This document shows, piece by piece, positions 19,446-28,465 of a stretch of DNA of 64,000 nucleotides. Below the pieces are notes generated by a model. It ran no database searches, was not told the DNA's origin, and saw only the letters and a program-made list of their open reading frames with translations. The position numbers and the translations under genes were made by a program. Source of the stretch: Psychrobacter sp. MF31 (GTDB lineage: Bacteria > Pseudomonadota > Gammaproteobacteria > Pseudomonadales > Moraxellaceae); contig NZ_JABBDX010000007.1 in NCBI RefSeq assembly GCF_012847335.1, positions 1 to 64,000 of the forward strand, read 5' to 3'. Positions within the stretch are counted from its first letter, which is position 1, and every line of letters starts with the position of its first letter.

Positions 19446-19817
19446 TTAAAATTCTGAACCTTTGGTAAATTCAAACCGCTCGCCTTCTACCGTTTTGATC
19501 CGTTCTAAGCCATTTTTCGGCGCAAGCAATTTTGCTGGGATATCATTGACCACGCCCTCATTGCTGCCATAGGTAAACACCACAATTTCAGCGCCATTAG
19601 GGTAAGTAATAATATAGCGCTGATAAGTTTGGCTTAAATTATCAGGAAACATCCCAACGCCCCAATTGGCTTTGCAAGTTCCTGAGTATTTAAGCACGTT
19701 TTTAGCGTTAACATAGTTGCAATGAGCATCATATTCAATGGTAGTTCCGGCAACGGCTTGCAAGCTTGACCCAAAAATGACCACAATCAATAAACGTTTT
19801 AATAAATCATTGATCAT
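19446..19817 (-). CDS. Small secreted protein of unknown function between glmU and glmS
   Basis: Exported protein of 123 aa that I do not recognise. A signal peptide (MINDLLKR followed by LLIVVIFGSSLQ) ends near AVAG. The mature part has two Cys about 14 residues apart (AHCNYV and SGTCKAN), a likely disulfide, and mixed beta-strand character. I start it at ATG 19817; an upstream in-frame TTG would add seven residues and push the signal peptide inward. It begins 33 bases after the glmU stop, so it is probably co-transcribed with glmU. No catalytic motif is visible. Confidence 0.65.
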   Translation of the reverse strand: MINDLLKRLLIVVIFGSSLQAVAGTTIEYDAHCNYVNAKNVLKYSGTCKANWGVGMFPDNLSQTYQRYIITYPNGAEIVVFTYGSNEGVVNDIPAKLLAPKNGLERIKTVEGERFEFTKGSEF

Positions 19818-19850
19818 TGCCGTCTTCTTTTGGGTCAATTTGACCCGGCG

Positions 19851-21227
19851 CTATTTTTTTGTGGGTCGCTCCCAATTGTCTTTTTGAGTTTGGCGAGCGC
19901 GACCAAAGGCTAATGCGTTTTCATTAACATCATGCGTAATGGTTGATCCAGCAGCAACGGTTGCGCCTTTGCCAAGGGTCACAGGAGCAACCAAGCTTGA
20001 ATTAGAACCCACAAAAACATCATCTTCAATGGTCGTTTGTGACTTATTCACCCCATCATAATTGCAAGTGATGACGCCGGCGCCAATATTGACATTGTCA
20101 CCAACGATCGCATCGCCAATATAGCTTAAGTGGTTGACCTTGCTGCCTTCGCCGATGACTGATTTTTTCACTTCAACAAAGTTACCGATTTTACTGCGGT
20201 CAGCAAGCTTTGACTTAGGTCGCAAATGCGCAAAAGGTCCCACATCGACGCCTGCGCCAACTTCTGCTTCATCAATCACGCAATACGGCTTGATATGGCA
20301 AGCATTACCGATGGTGGATTGTTTAATCACGCAGCCGGCTTCAATATAAACGTTGTCGCCAAGCTTGCAGTCGCCTTCAAAGACGACGCCAACATCCACA
20401 AAAACGTCCTGACCGGCAGTGACGCTACCGCGAATATCAACGCGGGAAGGGTCGGCAAACTGAACGCCGGCAACTTGCAGGTCTTCAACCAATTTACCTT
20501 GCCAAGAGCGCTCAAGGGTGGCTAATTGCTGACGGTTATTGACGCCTTCAATTTCAAAAGCATGCTCAGGCTCAATGGTGGCAATCACAAGATTATCCGC
20601 GACCGCCAATTTAACGATATCAGTTAAATAGTATTCTTGTTGAGCATTGTCATTGCTAAGTTTTGGTAAGTATTTATGCAGTAGCGCATTGTCCACGCAA
20701 TAAATGCCGCTGTTAATCTCGCAAATAGCGCGCTCGGCATCACTGGCATCTTTTTGCTCAACGATGGCGGTAACCAAACCTTGATCATCACGCTTAATCC
20801 GACCAAGACCAAACGGATTATCAACGGTTAAGGTGAGCATTGATAAGCCGTCTTTATTCGCAGCTTTTAGCGCCGCCAAGGTTTTTTGGCTAACGAGTGG
20901 CACATCGCCATATAAAATGAGGCTTTGACCGTCTTTTGGCAGATGCGGCAGTACCATTTTGACCGCATGACCCGTTCCTAATTGCTCGGACTGAGCCACC
21001 CAAGTGATTTGGCTACCCGTATAGTCGCGGCTGATTTGCTCTTGGACTTGGTCGCCGCCAAAACCAAACACCACAATGGTATCATCGACCGTCAGCTGCT
21101 GGCAGGTATCAAGAACGTGACCTAAAAGCGGCTTTCCAGCAAGTGTTTGTAATACTTTAGGTTTTGCCGATTGCATCCGCGTGCCTTTGCCCGCAGCAAG
21201 AATAATCACAGATAAAGAGGAGGTCAT
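19851..21227 (-). CDS. glmU: Bifunctional UDP-N-acetylglucosamine pyrophosphorylase / glucosamine-1-phosphate N-acetyltransferase
   Basis: Carries out the last two steps to UDP-GlcNAc in the cytoplasm. The N-terminal nucleotidyltransferase (about 1-230) starts with [10 protein letters not shown] and a conserved Lys (KPKVL) and has LYGDVPL. The C-terminal half is a left-handed beta-helix of hexapeptide repeats (about 255-450) with [13 protein letters not shown] and the acetyl-CoA segment [11 protein letters not shown]. Length 458 aa against 456 in E. coli. It heads the unit glmU-small protein-glmS, so both UDP-GlcNAc enzymes are encoded together. Confidence 0.98.
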   Translation of the reverse strand: MTSSLSVIILAAGKGTRMQSAKPKVLQTLAGKPLLGHVLDTCQQLTVDDTIVVFGFGGDQVQEQISRDYTGSQITWVAQSEQLGTGHAVKMVLPHLPKDGQSLILYGDVPLVSQKTLAALKAANKDGLSMLTLTVDNPFGLGRIKRDDQGLVTAIVEQKDASDAERAICEINSGIYCVDNALLHKYLPKLSNDNAQQEYYLTDIVKLAVADNLVIATIEPEHAFEIEGVNNRQQLATLERSWQGKLVEDLQVAGVQFADPSRVDIRGSVTAGQDVFVDVGVVFEGDCKLGDNVYIEAGCVIKQSTIGNACHIKPYCVIDEAEVGAGVDVGPFAHLRPKSKLADRSKIGNFVEVKKSVIGEGSKVNHLSYIGDAIVGDNVNIGAGVITCNYDGVNKSQTTIEDDVFVGSNSSLVAPVTLGKGATVAAGSTITHDVNENALAFGRARQTQKDNWERPTKK

Positions 21228-21357
21228 AAAAGCCCTACAAATGTAACAAAATATCGGTGATTATAACGTAAATTCGATTTTAAACAAATGCTTTGCTGTC
21301 GCTGCTTTGTATCATTAAAACAACGCGATATTAAGAACTTTAGAGCGTTAAAAGCTA

Positions 21358-21957
21358 TTACTTAGCAATATAGAAAATCACATTATAAATGATGACCCAA
21401 GTTGCCGCGGCCATCACTCCAGCAATGATGTCATCAAGCATAATGCCAAGACCACCCGCCACTTTTTTATCTGCCCAAGCAATCGGTGGCGGCTTTAAAA
21501 TATCGAAAAAGCGGAATAAGACAAATGCGGCAATAAGCGCAACGAGAGAAAAAGGCTGTAAAATATTTTGCCAGTAACTTCCTAGCATCGCGTTTTGAAA
21601 AGTCAGCAAATACGACAGCGGAAGCAAGGTAATCCAAATTCCCGACCACTCATCCCAAACGATGTGCGGATCGTCGTGAACGCCCATCATTTCAGACGTT
21701 CGACCACAAAACCAAACGCCGATAACGCAAGATAAAATCGTTAACATTAAAAACGGAACAAAGCCAAGCGCCATCAAGATCACACCGGCAATCAAGCCAC
21801 CAACCGTTCCCCAAGTCCCCGGAGCGTGTCGCGGCAAACCACTACCAAGACCAAGCGCGAGCCAATAAACCGCCGTATCCAAAGCGCTGGCATCTTTAGG
21901 AAGGGGCGGGCAATCATTGGCTTGTCGAATATCGGGCTTGGTTAGCTCATCGCTCAT
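21358..21957 (-). CDS. pgpA: Phosphatidylglycerophosphatase A
   Basis: Inner-membrane phosphatase that converts phosphatidylglycerol-phosphate to phosphatidylglycerol. The family signatures GSGLPRHAPGTWGT (about 38-51) and DEWSGIW are present, and there are about four hydrophobic helices. Length 199 aa against 172 in E. coli, the excess being a polar N-terminal stretch. It follows thiL by 40 bases; nusB-thiL-pgpA is a widely conserved gammaproteobacterial order. It works in the same lipid pathway as the cardiolipin synthase at 47.7 kb. Confidence 0.95.
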   Translation of the reverse strand: MSDELTKPDIRQANDCPPLPKDASALDTAVYWLALGLGSGLPRHAPGTWGTVGGLIAGVILMALGFVPFLMLTILSCVIGVWFCGRTSEMMGVHDDPHIVWDEWSGIWITLLPLSYLLTFQNAMLGSYWQNILQPFSLVALIAAFVLFRFFDILKPPPIAWADKKVAGGLGIMLDDIIAGVMAAATWVIIYNVIFYIAK

Positions 21958-21997
21958 AGTGTTCCTTTAAAAGTTATCTTAAAAAGTAACCTTAAAT

Positions 21998-23020
21998 TTA
22001 ACTGTTAAAATGTTGATAGCCGGACAATGGCGGCAGTTTGTCAAAAGGTGCGGGATTTAAGCTTGATAACCTTGAGTTTTGATAAAAAAGTTGCGGCTGT
22101 GATGGCGAATAAAGACTTGGATTACCTTCAACTTGCTGAGCAATCACCTCGCCAATACAAGTCACTTGAGTATAACTATCAGGCGGAGCGATATGTGCAG
22201 GCAAAGTAAATGCCAACTCATAATCATCGCCGCCGGTCAATTGGCAAAATAGCCGCTCGGTAAGATTAGCTTTTGCAAGCTCTGAACTGGTCGGCAATTT
22301 TTCCAAATCAATTCGCATATCAACGCCGCTTTGCTGGCAAATATGGCTTAAATCTTGATAAAGTCCGTCTGAAATGTCAATCATTGCTCCGGTGACTATT
22401 TTGCCCAAACGTTGACCTAACGCGGCGCGCGGTGTTGGCATATCAAGGCGATGGCGTAAACTTTTGCCAATGTCGCTATGAGGGTTTTTCAGCGCAAAGC
22501 TAGCATCGCCAAGCGTTCCTGAAACGTAAACCTTATCACCAACGTTTGCGCCCGAGCGATAAACCGGCGTGGCATCTTTGGTCAAAATGCCTTGAGCGCT
22601 GACGCTAATCACCAACTGCTCGCTGCGCGTGGTATCGCCGCCAATGAGCGCAATATTAAACGCATTGCAGGCGTGAAAAATGCCTTGAGCAAACTCGTTG
22701 AGCCAAGATTTTTTTGCTAAGCGCTCAGGCAGAGCAAGCGCCAACAGTAAGCTGTGCGGCGCTGCCCCCATTGCGGCAATATCAGAAACATTAACCGCAA
22801 CGGCTTTATAACCAATGGCAAAGGCTAAGCGCTCAACCGCGTCCCAATCGCCGCTAAAATGCCGACCTTGAACGAGGGTATCGATGCAGCTGACCAAGCG
22901 CGCGCCAATAGGCAGGATCGTTACCGCCGCATCATCACCGATGCCTTTTTGGATATCGCTTTGGCGCGTCAAAGTTTGCTTTTGGTTAAAAATCTGCTCA
23001 ATAAGGTCAAATTCGGTCAT
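21998..23020 (-). CDS. thiL: Thiamine-monophosphate kinase
   Basis: Phosphorylates thiamine phosphate to the cofactor thiamine pyrophosphate. It belongs to the PurM/AIR synthase-like fold: GIGDDAAV near residue 28, SDIAAMGA at about 80, GGDTTRS, and IDISDGLYQDL with GDDYELAF further on. Length 340 aa, near the family norm of about 325. It starts 3 bases after the nusB stop, so translation is probably coupled to nusB. Confidence 0.96.
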   Translation of the reverse strand: MTEFDLIEQIFNQKQTLTRQSDIQKGIGDDAAVTILPIGARLVSCIDTLVQGRHFSGDWDAVERLAFAIGYKAVAVNVSDIAAMGAAPHSLLLALALPERLAKKSWLNEFAQGIFHACNAFNIALIGGDTTRSEQLVISVSAQGILTKDATPVYRSGANVGDKVYVSGTLGDASFALKNPHSDIGKSLRHRLDMPTPRAALGQRLGKIVTGAMIDISDGLYQDLSHICQQSGVDMRIDLEKLPTSSELAKANLTERLFCQLTGGDDYELAFTLPAHIAPPDSYTQVTCIGEVIAQQVEGNPSLYSPSQPQLFYQNSRLSSLNPAPFDKLPPLSGYQHFNS

Positions 23021-23023
23021 GGC

Positions 23024-24172
23024 TTAGCTATTATTGTCGTTGTTGGAGTTGTCGTCATCACGGCGCGGTCTATCAGAGCGCGGCTTATCAAAACGTGGCT
23101 TGTCCGATTTTGATTTATCAAAGCGCGGCTTACCACCATTTGACGGCGATTTTTTAAACGGTTTTTTATCGCGATTTGGGGTGTCTTTATCGCGGCGTTT
23201 ATCATCGCGATTCGCGCTGCCGCGTTTAGAGTCATCGCGATTAAACTTGCCGCTTTTTGGCTTATCGCTTCTGTTTCTGCCGTCTTTGCCTTTTCCGTCT
23301 TTGCTTTTATCGCCTCGGTTGAAACTGCCTTTTGGTTGGTCTTTTTTTACAAAGTCGCGATTGCTACGGTTGTCTTTGTTATCGCGAGCGCTTGCCAAAT
23401 CACTTGTTGAATTTACCGCTTCATTGTCAAGATTGTGTCTTTCGCGCTTGATGCCAGTTTTATTGGCGCTGATTCGCGGTTTGTCGGAGGGCACGTCTTC
23501 ACGTGGCTGATTTTGTTCGGCAAGCAAGGTTTTTTTATTGATGATGGTGACGTTTTTGGCGTTGGGCAGCGCTTTGGCAGTTGAGGATTTTTGAGTGCGC
23601 GGATTGACATCGTTTTCAGCGGCAACTTCAACGGCACGAAGGCTTGCGGCAAGTTTATCAAGGACAGCATTGATGAGTTTATGAGCGTCAGTGGCGCCAA
23701 AATGGTTGTTGAGCTTCATGGCTTCATCAAGAACCACTTTATAAGGGATTTCAAGGCGCGATTGCAATTCATAAGCGCCAATCAACAAAATGGCGTGTTC
23801 AACGGCGTCAATTTGGGTCAAGTCACGGTCAAGCTGCTCGCGGATCAGGGTATCAAGCGCGTCGATTTGCTCAGGGATGTCGCGCATCATTTCGTGATAA
23901 TAGCCCAAATGCACGGTATGCATGGCGTTATTGGCGCGCGTTCTTGCGGCGATATCATGCGGCGCATTGCTTTTCCAGTCGCGCAGACCTTCAACGTCGA
24001 ACCGATGGTCGGTCATGAGCCACTCATAAATGCCTTGCAAGGCAAAACGGCGTGCCTTTCGCATGGCGGCGTGACCGGTTTTGTAACTTGATTCGCTCAT
24101 ATCAAAGCTTTGGTCGGATTCACTTGCCGGAGTCATAGGGGCAGGTTGAGGGCGATTGAATTGGTCAGTCAT
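23024..24172 (-). CDS. nusB: Transcription antitermination factor NusB with a long basic C-terminal tail
   Basis: NusB joins NusA, NusE (S10) and NusG on boxA RNA to allow readthrough of rRNA operons. The all-helical NusB domain spans about residues 35-182 ([15 protein letters not shown] near the start, [29 protein letters not shown], and the end-helix [18 protein letters not shown]). Normal NusB is about 140 aa, whereas this protein has 382. The excess is a tail from about residue 185, rich in Lys, Arg, Asp, Asn and Ser, with repeated units such as KPRFDK and NRDDKRRD and almost no hydrophobic residues, so it is surely disordered. The reading frame is open and in phase with thiL 3 bases downstream, so the tail is probably real. 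It may add RNA binding. Confidence 0.93.
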   Translation of the reverse strand: MTDQFNRPQPAPMTPASESDQSFDMSESSYKTGHAAMRKARRFALQGIYEWLMTDHRFDVEGLRDWKSNAPHDIAARTRANNAMHTVHLGYYHEMMRDIPEQIDALDTLIREQLDRDLTQIDAVEHAILLIGAYELQSRLEIPYKVVLDEAMKLNNHFGATDAHKLINAVLDKLAASLRAVEVAAENDVNPRTQKSSTAKALPNAKNVTIINKKTLLAEQNQPREDVPSDKPRISANKTGIKRERHNLDNEAVNSTSDLASARDNKDNRSNRDFVKKDQPKGSFNRGDKSKDGKGKDGRNRSDKPKSGKFNRDDSKRGSANRDDKRRDKDTPNRDKKPFKKSPSNGGKPRFDKSKSDKPRFDKPRSDRPRRDDDNSNNDNNS

Positions 24173-24419
24173 AACTAAAAAATACCTAATGAGATTTGGT
24201 TTTTAAAAATCGCAAAATCAAAAGCTTATCGCCATGATAAAGCAAAATGTGCCGCAAGATGTTAAATAATGGTAAGGGGTTGCCAATTTTGGCAAATAAA
24301 ACCAATTTGGCAAATCCTTGTCACAACGTCGCCAAAACGTGATGACTTTAAATTAAAAAAAGCAAAAAATAACAGGACAGATCTTTTAATAAAAGCCGTT
24401 ATTTTAATAAAAAATGAAA
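24173..24419. other. Leader region of the nusB-thiL-pgpA operon
   Basis: AT-rich stretch between the ribH terminator and nusB, where the operon promoter must lie. It holds TGCCAA-TT-TTGGCA (24281-24294), a 14-base dyad, with a third TTTGGCAAAT copy at 24306-24315. No ORF is seen. The TTGGCAA-type repeats could be a regulator site; none can be named. Confidence 0.45.
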
Positions 24420-24456
24420 AAATTTACCGCTAATTTTTTACAAAAGCGGTAAATTT
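24420..24456 (-). terminator. Terminator downstream of ribH
   Basis: AAATTTACCGCT (24420-24431) and AGCGGTAAATTT (24445-24456) form a perfect 12-bp stem. On the minus strand the stem is followed by a long T-rich tract, as expected for a Rho-independent terminator after ribH. Confidence 0.8.
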
Positions 24457-24505
24457 ATAAGCAATACAATAAAAAAGCCGATCTAAATAACAGGCAAGCT
24501 AGCAA

Positions 24506-25021
24506 TTATTCGTCGTCAACGCCATTATCAAGCTGCGACAATACCGCAATCATTTCAAGGGCAACCATGGCGGCTTCCGCGCCTTTGTTTCCGGCTTTAG
24601 TTCCTGAGCGCTCAATGGCTTGCTCAATGCTGTCGGTGGTGAGCACGCCGTTGGTGACCGGAATGTTGTAGTCGGTTGCCACTCGCGATAAGCCTTTTGC
24701 CGACTCGCTTGCGACGAAATCAAAATGCGGCGTACTGCCACGGATAATGGCCCCAAGTGCCACAATCGCATCAAAACGGTCAGATTCTGCCGCTTGCTGA
24801 GCGACCAATGGCAACTCAAACGCACCTGGAACACGAATGACAGTGATGTTGCTTCCTGAAACGCCGTGACGAAGTAGGGCATCAATGGCGCCATCAACTA
24901 AAGATTCCACCACAAAGCCGTTAAAACGAGCAACGACGATGCCAATACGAGCATCGGTGTTTTGGTGAAGCGCGCCATCAATATGGGTGACCGCTGAGCG
25001 CTCATCTTGTAAATTGGTCAT
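24506..25021 (-). CDS. ribH: 6,7-dimethyl-8-ribityllumazine synthase
   Basis: Penultimate enzyme of riboflavin synthesis, which condenses the ribityl-uracil with dihydroxybutanone phosphate. The conserved VVARFN start (about 29-34), GAFELP, the active-site segment [15 protein letters not shown] and the NGVLTTDS stretch are present. Length 171 aa against 156 in E. coli, with a short N-terminal extension and an acidic end. Other rib genes are not adjacent, and a terminator separates it from nusB, so it is not part of the nusB operon here. Confidence 0.97.
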   Translation of the reverse strand: MTNLQDERSAVTHIDGALHQNTDARIGIVVARFNGFVVESLVDGAIDALLRHGVSGSNITVIRVPGAFELPLVAQQAAESDRFDAIVALGAIIRGSTPHFDFVASESAKGLSRVATDYNIPVTNGVLTTDSIEQAIERSGTKAGNKGAEAAMVALEMIAVLSQLDNGVDDE

Positions 25022-25122
25022 AACTTGTCCTTTTGTAATCAGATTTGGGAATTGGCAATTTTTAATGTTAATTAGGCTTTTTTGAATAAAACAAATAAGT
25101 TAGCGCTATCATAGCATTTTTT

Positions 25123-25905
25123 TTAAAATCGCATGGGAATTCCTTTGGCTGCCATAAATTCTTTGGCTTCTAAAATGGTGTGCTCGCCGAAGTGAAAAAT
25201 ACTTGCCGCAAGAACGGCATCCGCGCCGCCCTCTAACACGCCGTCTGCCAAATGCTGCAAATTGCCAACGCCGCCTGACGCAATAACCGGAACGCTCACG
25301 CGGTTAGTAATCGCGCGCATCAATGCCAAATCGTAGCCTTTACGTGTGCCATCGCCATCCATTGATGTCACCAGCAGCTCACCTGCGCCCAATTCCGCCA
25401 TTTTTTGTGACCAGTCAACCGCATCAATTCCGGTAGGCTTTCTGCCGCCGTGGGTGAAAATCTCCCATTTTGGGGTTAATACGCCATCGACCATCACGTC
25501 ATCAACGCGTTTGGCGTCAATGGCAGCAACAATACATTGGTTGCCAAATTTTTGCGCCGCCTCGCCAACAAATTCAGGGGTGAAAACCGCCGCCGAGTTA
25601 ATCGCCACTTTATCTGCGCCTGCATTTAGCAAATTGCGAATGTCCTCAATTTTGCGAACGCCGCCGCCAACGGTTAGCGGTACAAATACCGTTTCGGCAA
25701 TGCGCTCAACCATGTGGTAGGTGGTATCGCGACCGTGATGGGTGGCGGTAATGTCCAAAAAGGTAATCTCGTCCGCGCCTTGCTCATTGTAGCGTCGGGC
25801 AATCTCAACAGGGTCGCCCGCGTCTTTGATATCGACAAATTGAACGCCTTTGACCACTCTGCCATTGTCCACATCAAGACAAGGAATAATTCGTTTTGCT
25901 AGCAT
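25123..25905 (-). CDS. hisF: Imidazole glycerol phosphate synthase cyclase subunit
   Basis: HisF forms a complex with HisH and closes the imidazole ring in histidine synthesis. The (beta/alpha)8 barrel shows the catalytic Asp11 ([10 protein letters not shown]), [21 protein letters not shown] (Asp130 region), TSMDGDGT and IASGGVG. Start set at ATG 25905 (MLAKRIIPC), matching the family N-terminus; the frame is open for 15 codons upstream. Length 260 aa. HisH and other his genes are not in this window. It is divergent from the amidotransferase gene at 26016. Confidence 0.97.
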   Translation of the reverse strand: MLAKRIIPCLDVDNGRVVKGVQFVDIKDAGDPVEIARRYNEQGADEITFLDITATHHGRDTTYHMVERIAETVFVPLTVGGGVRKIEDIRNLLNAGADKVAINSAAVFTPEFVGEAAQKFGNQCIVAAIDAKRVDDVMVDGVLTPKWEIFTHGGRKPTGIDAVDWSQKMAELGAGELLVTSMDGDGTRKGYDLALMRAITNRVSVPVIASGGVGNLQHLADGVLEGGADAVLAASIFHFGEHTILEAKEFMAAKGIPMRF

Positions 25906-25965
25906 AAAACCGCCTACTCGATCGCGCCATAATACCGCGCAAGAATTCAAAGAAAATCACCGTGA

Positions 25966-25978
25966 AATGCTATAATAC
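25966..25978 (+). promoter_or_regulatory. Extended -10 promoter for the first class II amidotransferase
   Basis: TGCTATAAT (25968-25976) is a consensus extended -10 element with no good -35. A start near 25983 would give a leader of about 33 bases before ATG 26016. Confidence 0.55.
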
Positions 25979-26015
25979 GCGGAACTATTTTACAAAACAA
26001 ACGCTAAGGTCGACT

Positions 26016-26876
26016 ATGTGCCAACTGCTTGCCATGAATAGCAAAAATCCTGCCGATATCGGCTTTTCGTTCACCGGATTCCGCGCTCGCGGCGGTCTGA
26101 CCGACAGTCACACCGACGGCTTTGGCATTGCCTATTTTGAGCCAAATGGGCTTCGGCTATATTGCGACGACCATTCAGCGGTTGAGTCGCCACTTGCCGA
26201 GCTTGTGAGCCAAACCAAAACCCAAGCTTGTAATGTCATCGCCCACATCCGAAAGTCCGACGATGATTTACTTTGTAACGCTCACCCCTTTACCCGCGAG
26301 ATTTGGGGCGAGTCTTGGGTGTTTTCGCACAATGGTAAAATGACGATTCAAGACGCGTTAAATGGTGATCCCGTTCCTAACGACCATCATCAAAACGCAG
26401 CTTGCCATCATCGCCCGATTGGTGATACTGATTCTGAATTTGCCTTTTGTTATTTGCTCAATCAGCCCAAAGCCCGCTTTGATAGCAAGCCGGATGAGCA
26501 AACGCTGTTTAAATTTTTAAAAGATCAGTGCCGCTTTTTGGCGCAATTTGGTATTTTTAATTGCCTGCTTTCTAATGGCGATTGGCTGCTGAGCTACGCC
26601 AACACGCTGCTGTTTTATGTCACGCGGCAAGCACCGTTTAGCAAAGCGACCTTGATTGATGTGGACTTACAAATAGATTTTGCAATAATGAATGACACTG
26701 ATGATGTCATGACCATTATCGCGACGACGCCATTAACTCATGATGAATCGTGGCAGCAATTGGCAGTCAATGAGTGCGTCATCTTTAAAAATGGCGATAT
26801 CGTTTATCAAGATATGCCAAACCCACCTGAATATTTATCCATTGAAGAAGGGCTAGAAATTGCTCAAAATGCTTAA
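26016..26876 (+). CDS. Class II glutamine amidotransferase, YafJ-like (copy 1)
   Basis: Stand-alone Ntn-type glutaminase domain (286 aa) of the YafJ family. MCQLLAMN puts the catalytic Cys right after Met, and this sets the start at ATG 26016 (SD TAAGGT). Conserved features are ADIGFSFTGF, DGFGIAYF, FSHNGK and GDTDSEFAF. The oxyanion region reads HIRKSDDDLLCNAHPF, where relatives have a Thr/Ala-x-x-G segment before the N-x-HPF, so this copy has drifted. It resembles the gene at 28466-29371 throughout. Family members have no firmly known acceptor; synthesis of amino sugars or purines is unlikely, since no synthase domain is present. Confidence 0.85.
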   Translation: MCQLLAMNSKNPADIGFSFTGFRARGGLTDSHTDGFGIAYFEPNGLRLYCDDHSAVESPLAELVSQTKTQACNVIAHIRKSDDDLLCNAHPFTREIWGESWVFSHNGKMTIQDALNGDPVPNDHHQNAACHHRPIGDTDSEFAFCYLLNQPKARFDSKPDEQTLFKFLKDQCRFLAQFGIFNCLLSNGDWLLSYANTLLFYVTRQAPFSKATLIDVDLQIDFAIMNDTDDVMTIIATTPLTHDESWQQLAVNECVIFKNGDIVYQDMPNPPEYLSIEEGLEIAQNA

Positions 26877-27048
26877 ATTTTAAGAAAGCCAATTTTAACA
26901 TTTGCTAATCTGCCGGTTAACGGTCACTATTATTCAACCGTAACCAAAACAACCCAAGCTAAAACCTTCAAAAACGCTCGTTTTTACGTTTAATTTTTTT
27001 CAATATTTATTTTTTAATGTTTATTTTTAATGCCAAAAGTGAGAAGCC

Positions 27049-28089
27049 ATGTCCGTCTATACCCAGCTAACCGATGACCAGTTTTCAGAATTTTGCGCCC
27101 AATTTGGCGTTGATTTTGCCCGCGCCATTCCCATCACTCAAGGCATTAAAAATTCCAACTGGTTTATTGAAACCACGGCAAATACCGACGGCAAGCCTGA
27201 CTTTGTGTTTACCTTATTTGAAGAACGCCCGCCAAGTGACATCGAAAAAATGGCAGTGATTTTAAATCAATTGTCAGGAAAATTGCCCGTTGCTGCCCCA
27301 AAAGCATTGATTAATAGCGAAAAAAATGACGTTAATAATGCTAAAAATGGTAAAAGCAGCGGCAGCCAATTTGTCATCCATTATGACAATAAAGCGATCA
27401 CTTTAGTGCCGTGCTTGGCAGGCGAGCACCCTAATCAGACCACCGAAACAATGTGCTTTGATATGGGAGCGGCTTTGGCGGTGCTTCATGAAACCTTGCA
27501 AAGTCTGCACCCAATGGAAGATTTTGGTGTGGCGCTTTATCCGTGGGACAGCGTTCGTGATCGTGAAATGCAGTTTATGCCAAGTGACGAAGCCAAACTT
27601 ATGGGCGATATTTGGCGCGCTTATGATGTCTTGCCGCTAAGTGATTTGCCAAAAGGGCTTTGTCATCTCGACATGTTTGCTGACAACACGCTTTGGGATT
27701 TAACGGACAACAGCGCCACCTTAACCGGACTGCTTGATTTTACCGAGGTCAGCGTTGAGCATTACGTCATGGACATTGCCATTACCATCAATGATTTTTG
27801 CACCACTTGGGGCTTTGCAGAAACAGGCGAATCGGTTGATTTTGACCGCAAAAAAATGACCGCGTTTTTACAAGGTTATGAGTCCAAACGCGCCCTTGAT
27901 AACAATGAAAAAAGCGCGCTGCCCGTGATGCTGGCACAAGCGGCGGTAATCTTTTGGCTACTTCGCTTAAACGTCATTCACTACAACCGAACCGAAGGGC
28001 GAACTGGCGACAACATTATGGTGAAAAATCCGGATTTAATGAAACGCTTGGCGGCGTATCATTGGTCGCATGTTGAAAAAGCCAATTAA
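27049..28089 (+). CDS. thrB: Homoserine kinase, aminoglycoside-phosphotransferase-like type
   Basis: Phosphorylates homoserine in threonine synthesis. This is the APH/choline-kinase-fold ThrB found in Pseudomonas and Moraxellaceae, not the GHMP type of E. coli. Visible motifs are GIKNSNWFIET near the start, FTLFEER (Lys/Glu region), the catalytic loop LCHLDMFADNTLWD (Brenner-type HxDxxxxN), and LTGLLDFTEVS, the DFG-like metal site. Length 346 aa, slightly above the usual 316, with a polar insertion near residues 88-105. GTGAG lies before ATG 27049. It is followed by the DUF2007 gene on the same strand. Confidence 0.92.
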   Translation: MSVYTQLTDDQFSEFCAQFGVDFARAIPITQGIKNSNWFIETTANTDGKPDFVFTLFEERPPSDIEKMAVILNQLSGKLPVAAPKALINSEKNDVNNAKNGKSSGSQFVIHYDNKAITLVPCLAGEHPNQTTETMCFDMGAALAVLHETLQSLHPMEDFGVALYPWDSVRDREMQFMPSDEAKLMGDIWRAYDVLPLSDLPKGLCHLDMFADNTLWDLTDNSATLTGLLDFTEVSVEHYVMDIAITINDFCTTWGFAETGESVDFDRKKMTAFLQGYESKRALDNNEKSALPVMLAQAAVIFWLLRLNVIHYNRTEGRTGDNIMVKNPDLMKRLAAYHWSHVEKAN

Positions 28090-28152
28090 CTACTAACAAT
28101 AAGCGCTAACATAGCTAAAATAACAGTAGCCATCAACGAAAAGGATATTCAA

Positions 28153-28440
28153 ATGACTAATAAGGTCGATAACTGGCAAAAGCTTGCGCGCTACGACACC
28201 AACATTCAAGGCGAATTGCACGCCAATTTATTAAAAAATAATGGCATTGAGGTGTCGTTGCAAGCACTAAGCGCCTTGCCGGGGCTAAATTCTGGCATCG
28301 TGCTTTGGGTTCAGCAGGATGATTTGGCAAAAGCTCAGCGCATTTTAAATGACATTGCCGTTGATGTGGATATGGATAGCGCTGATATGAATGGCGACGA
28401 TGACTTAGGCGCGATTGATGAGCGCGGCAATGGGAAATAG
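28153..28440 (+). CDS. DUF2007 domain protein
   Basis: Small cytoplasmic protein of 95 aa. Residues about 8-72 match the DUF2007 (putative signal-transducing) pattern: a two-strand ferredoxin-like half with NIQGELHANLLKNNGIEV, then VLWVQQDDLAKAQRIL. The tail is very acidic. AAGGA lies upstream of ATG 28153. It lies between thrB (63 bases before) and the second amidotransferase (25 bases after), so the three are probably one transcript. The family has a fold related to PII-like ligand-binding domains but no proven function. Confidence 0.75.
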   Translation: MTNKVDNWQKLARYDTNIQGELHANLLKNNGIEVSLQALSALPGLNSGIVLWVQQDDLAKAQRILNDIAVDVDMDSADMNGDDDLGAIDERGNGK

Positions 28441-28465
28441 AGACAATCAAAGCGGTAGCGAAACT

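Noticed and set aside
23034-23510. Plus-strand open frame rich in Leu, Ser and Arg repeats opposite the nusB tail
   Set aside because: It is the mirror image of the low-complexity NusB tail, without an SD or domain; the minus-strand frame is tied to NusB and thiL.
24420-24456. 12-bp inverted repeat as a mobile-element end
   Set aside because: The T-rich tract after the stem on the minus strand and the position after ribH fit a Rho-independent terminator.
25962-26876. Amidotransferase next to hisF as a HisH partner
   Set aside because: HisH is a class I (triad) enzyme. This protein is class II with Cys directly after Met and is divergently transcribed.
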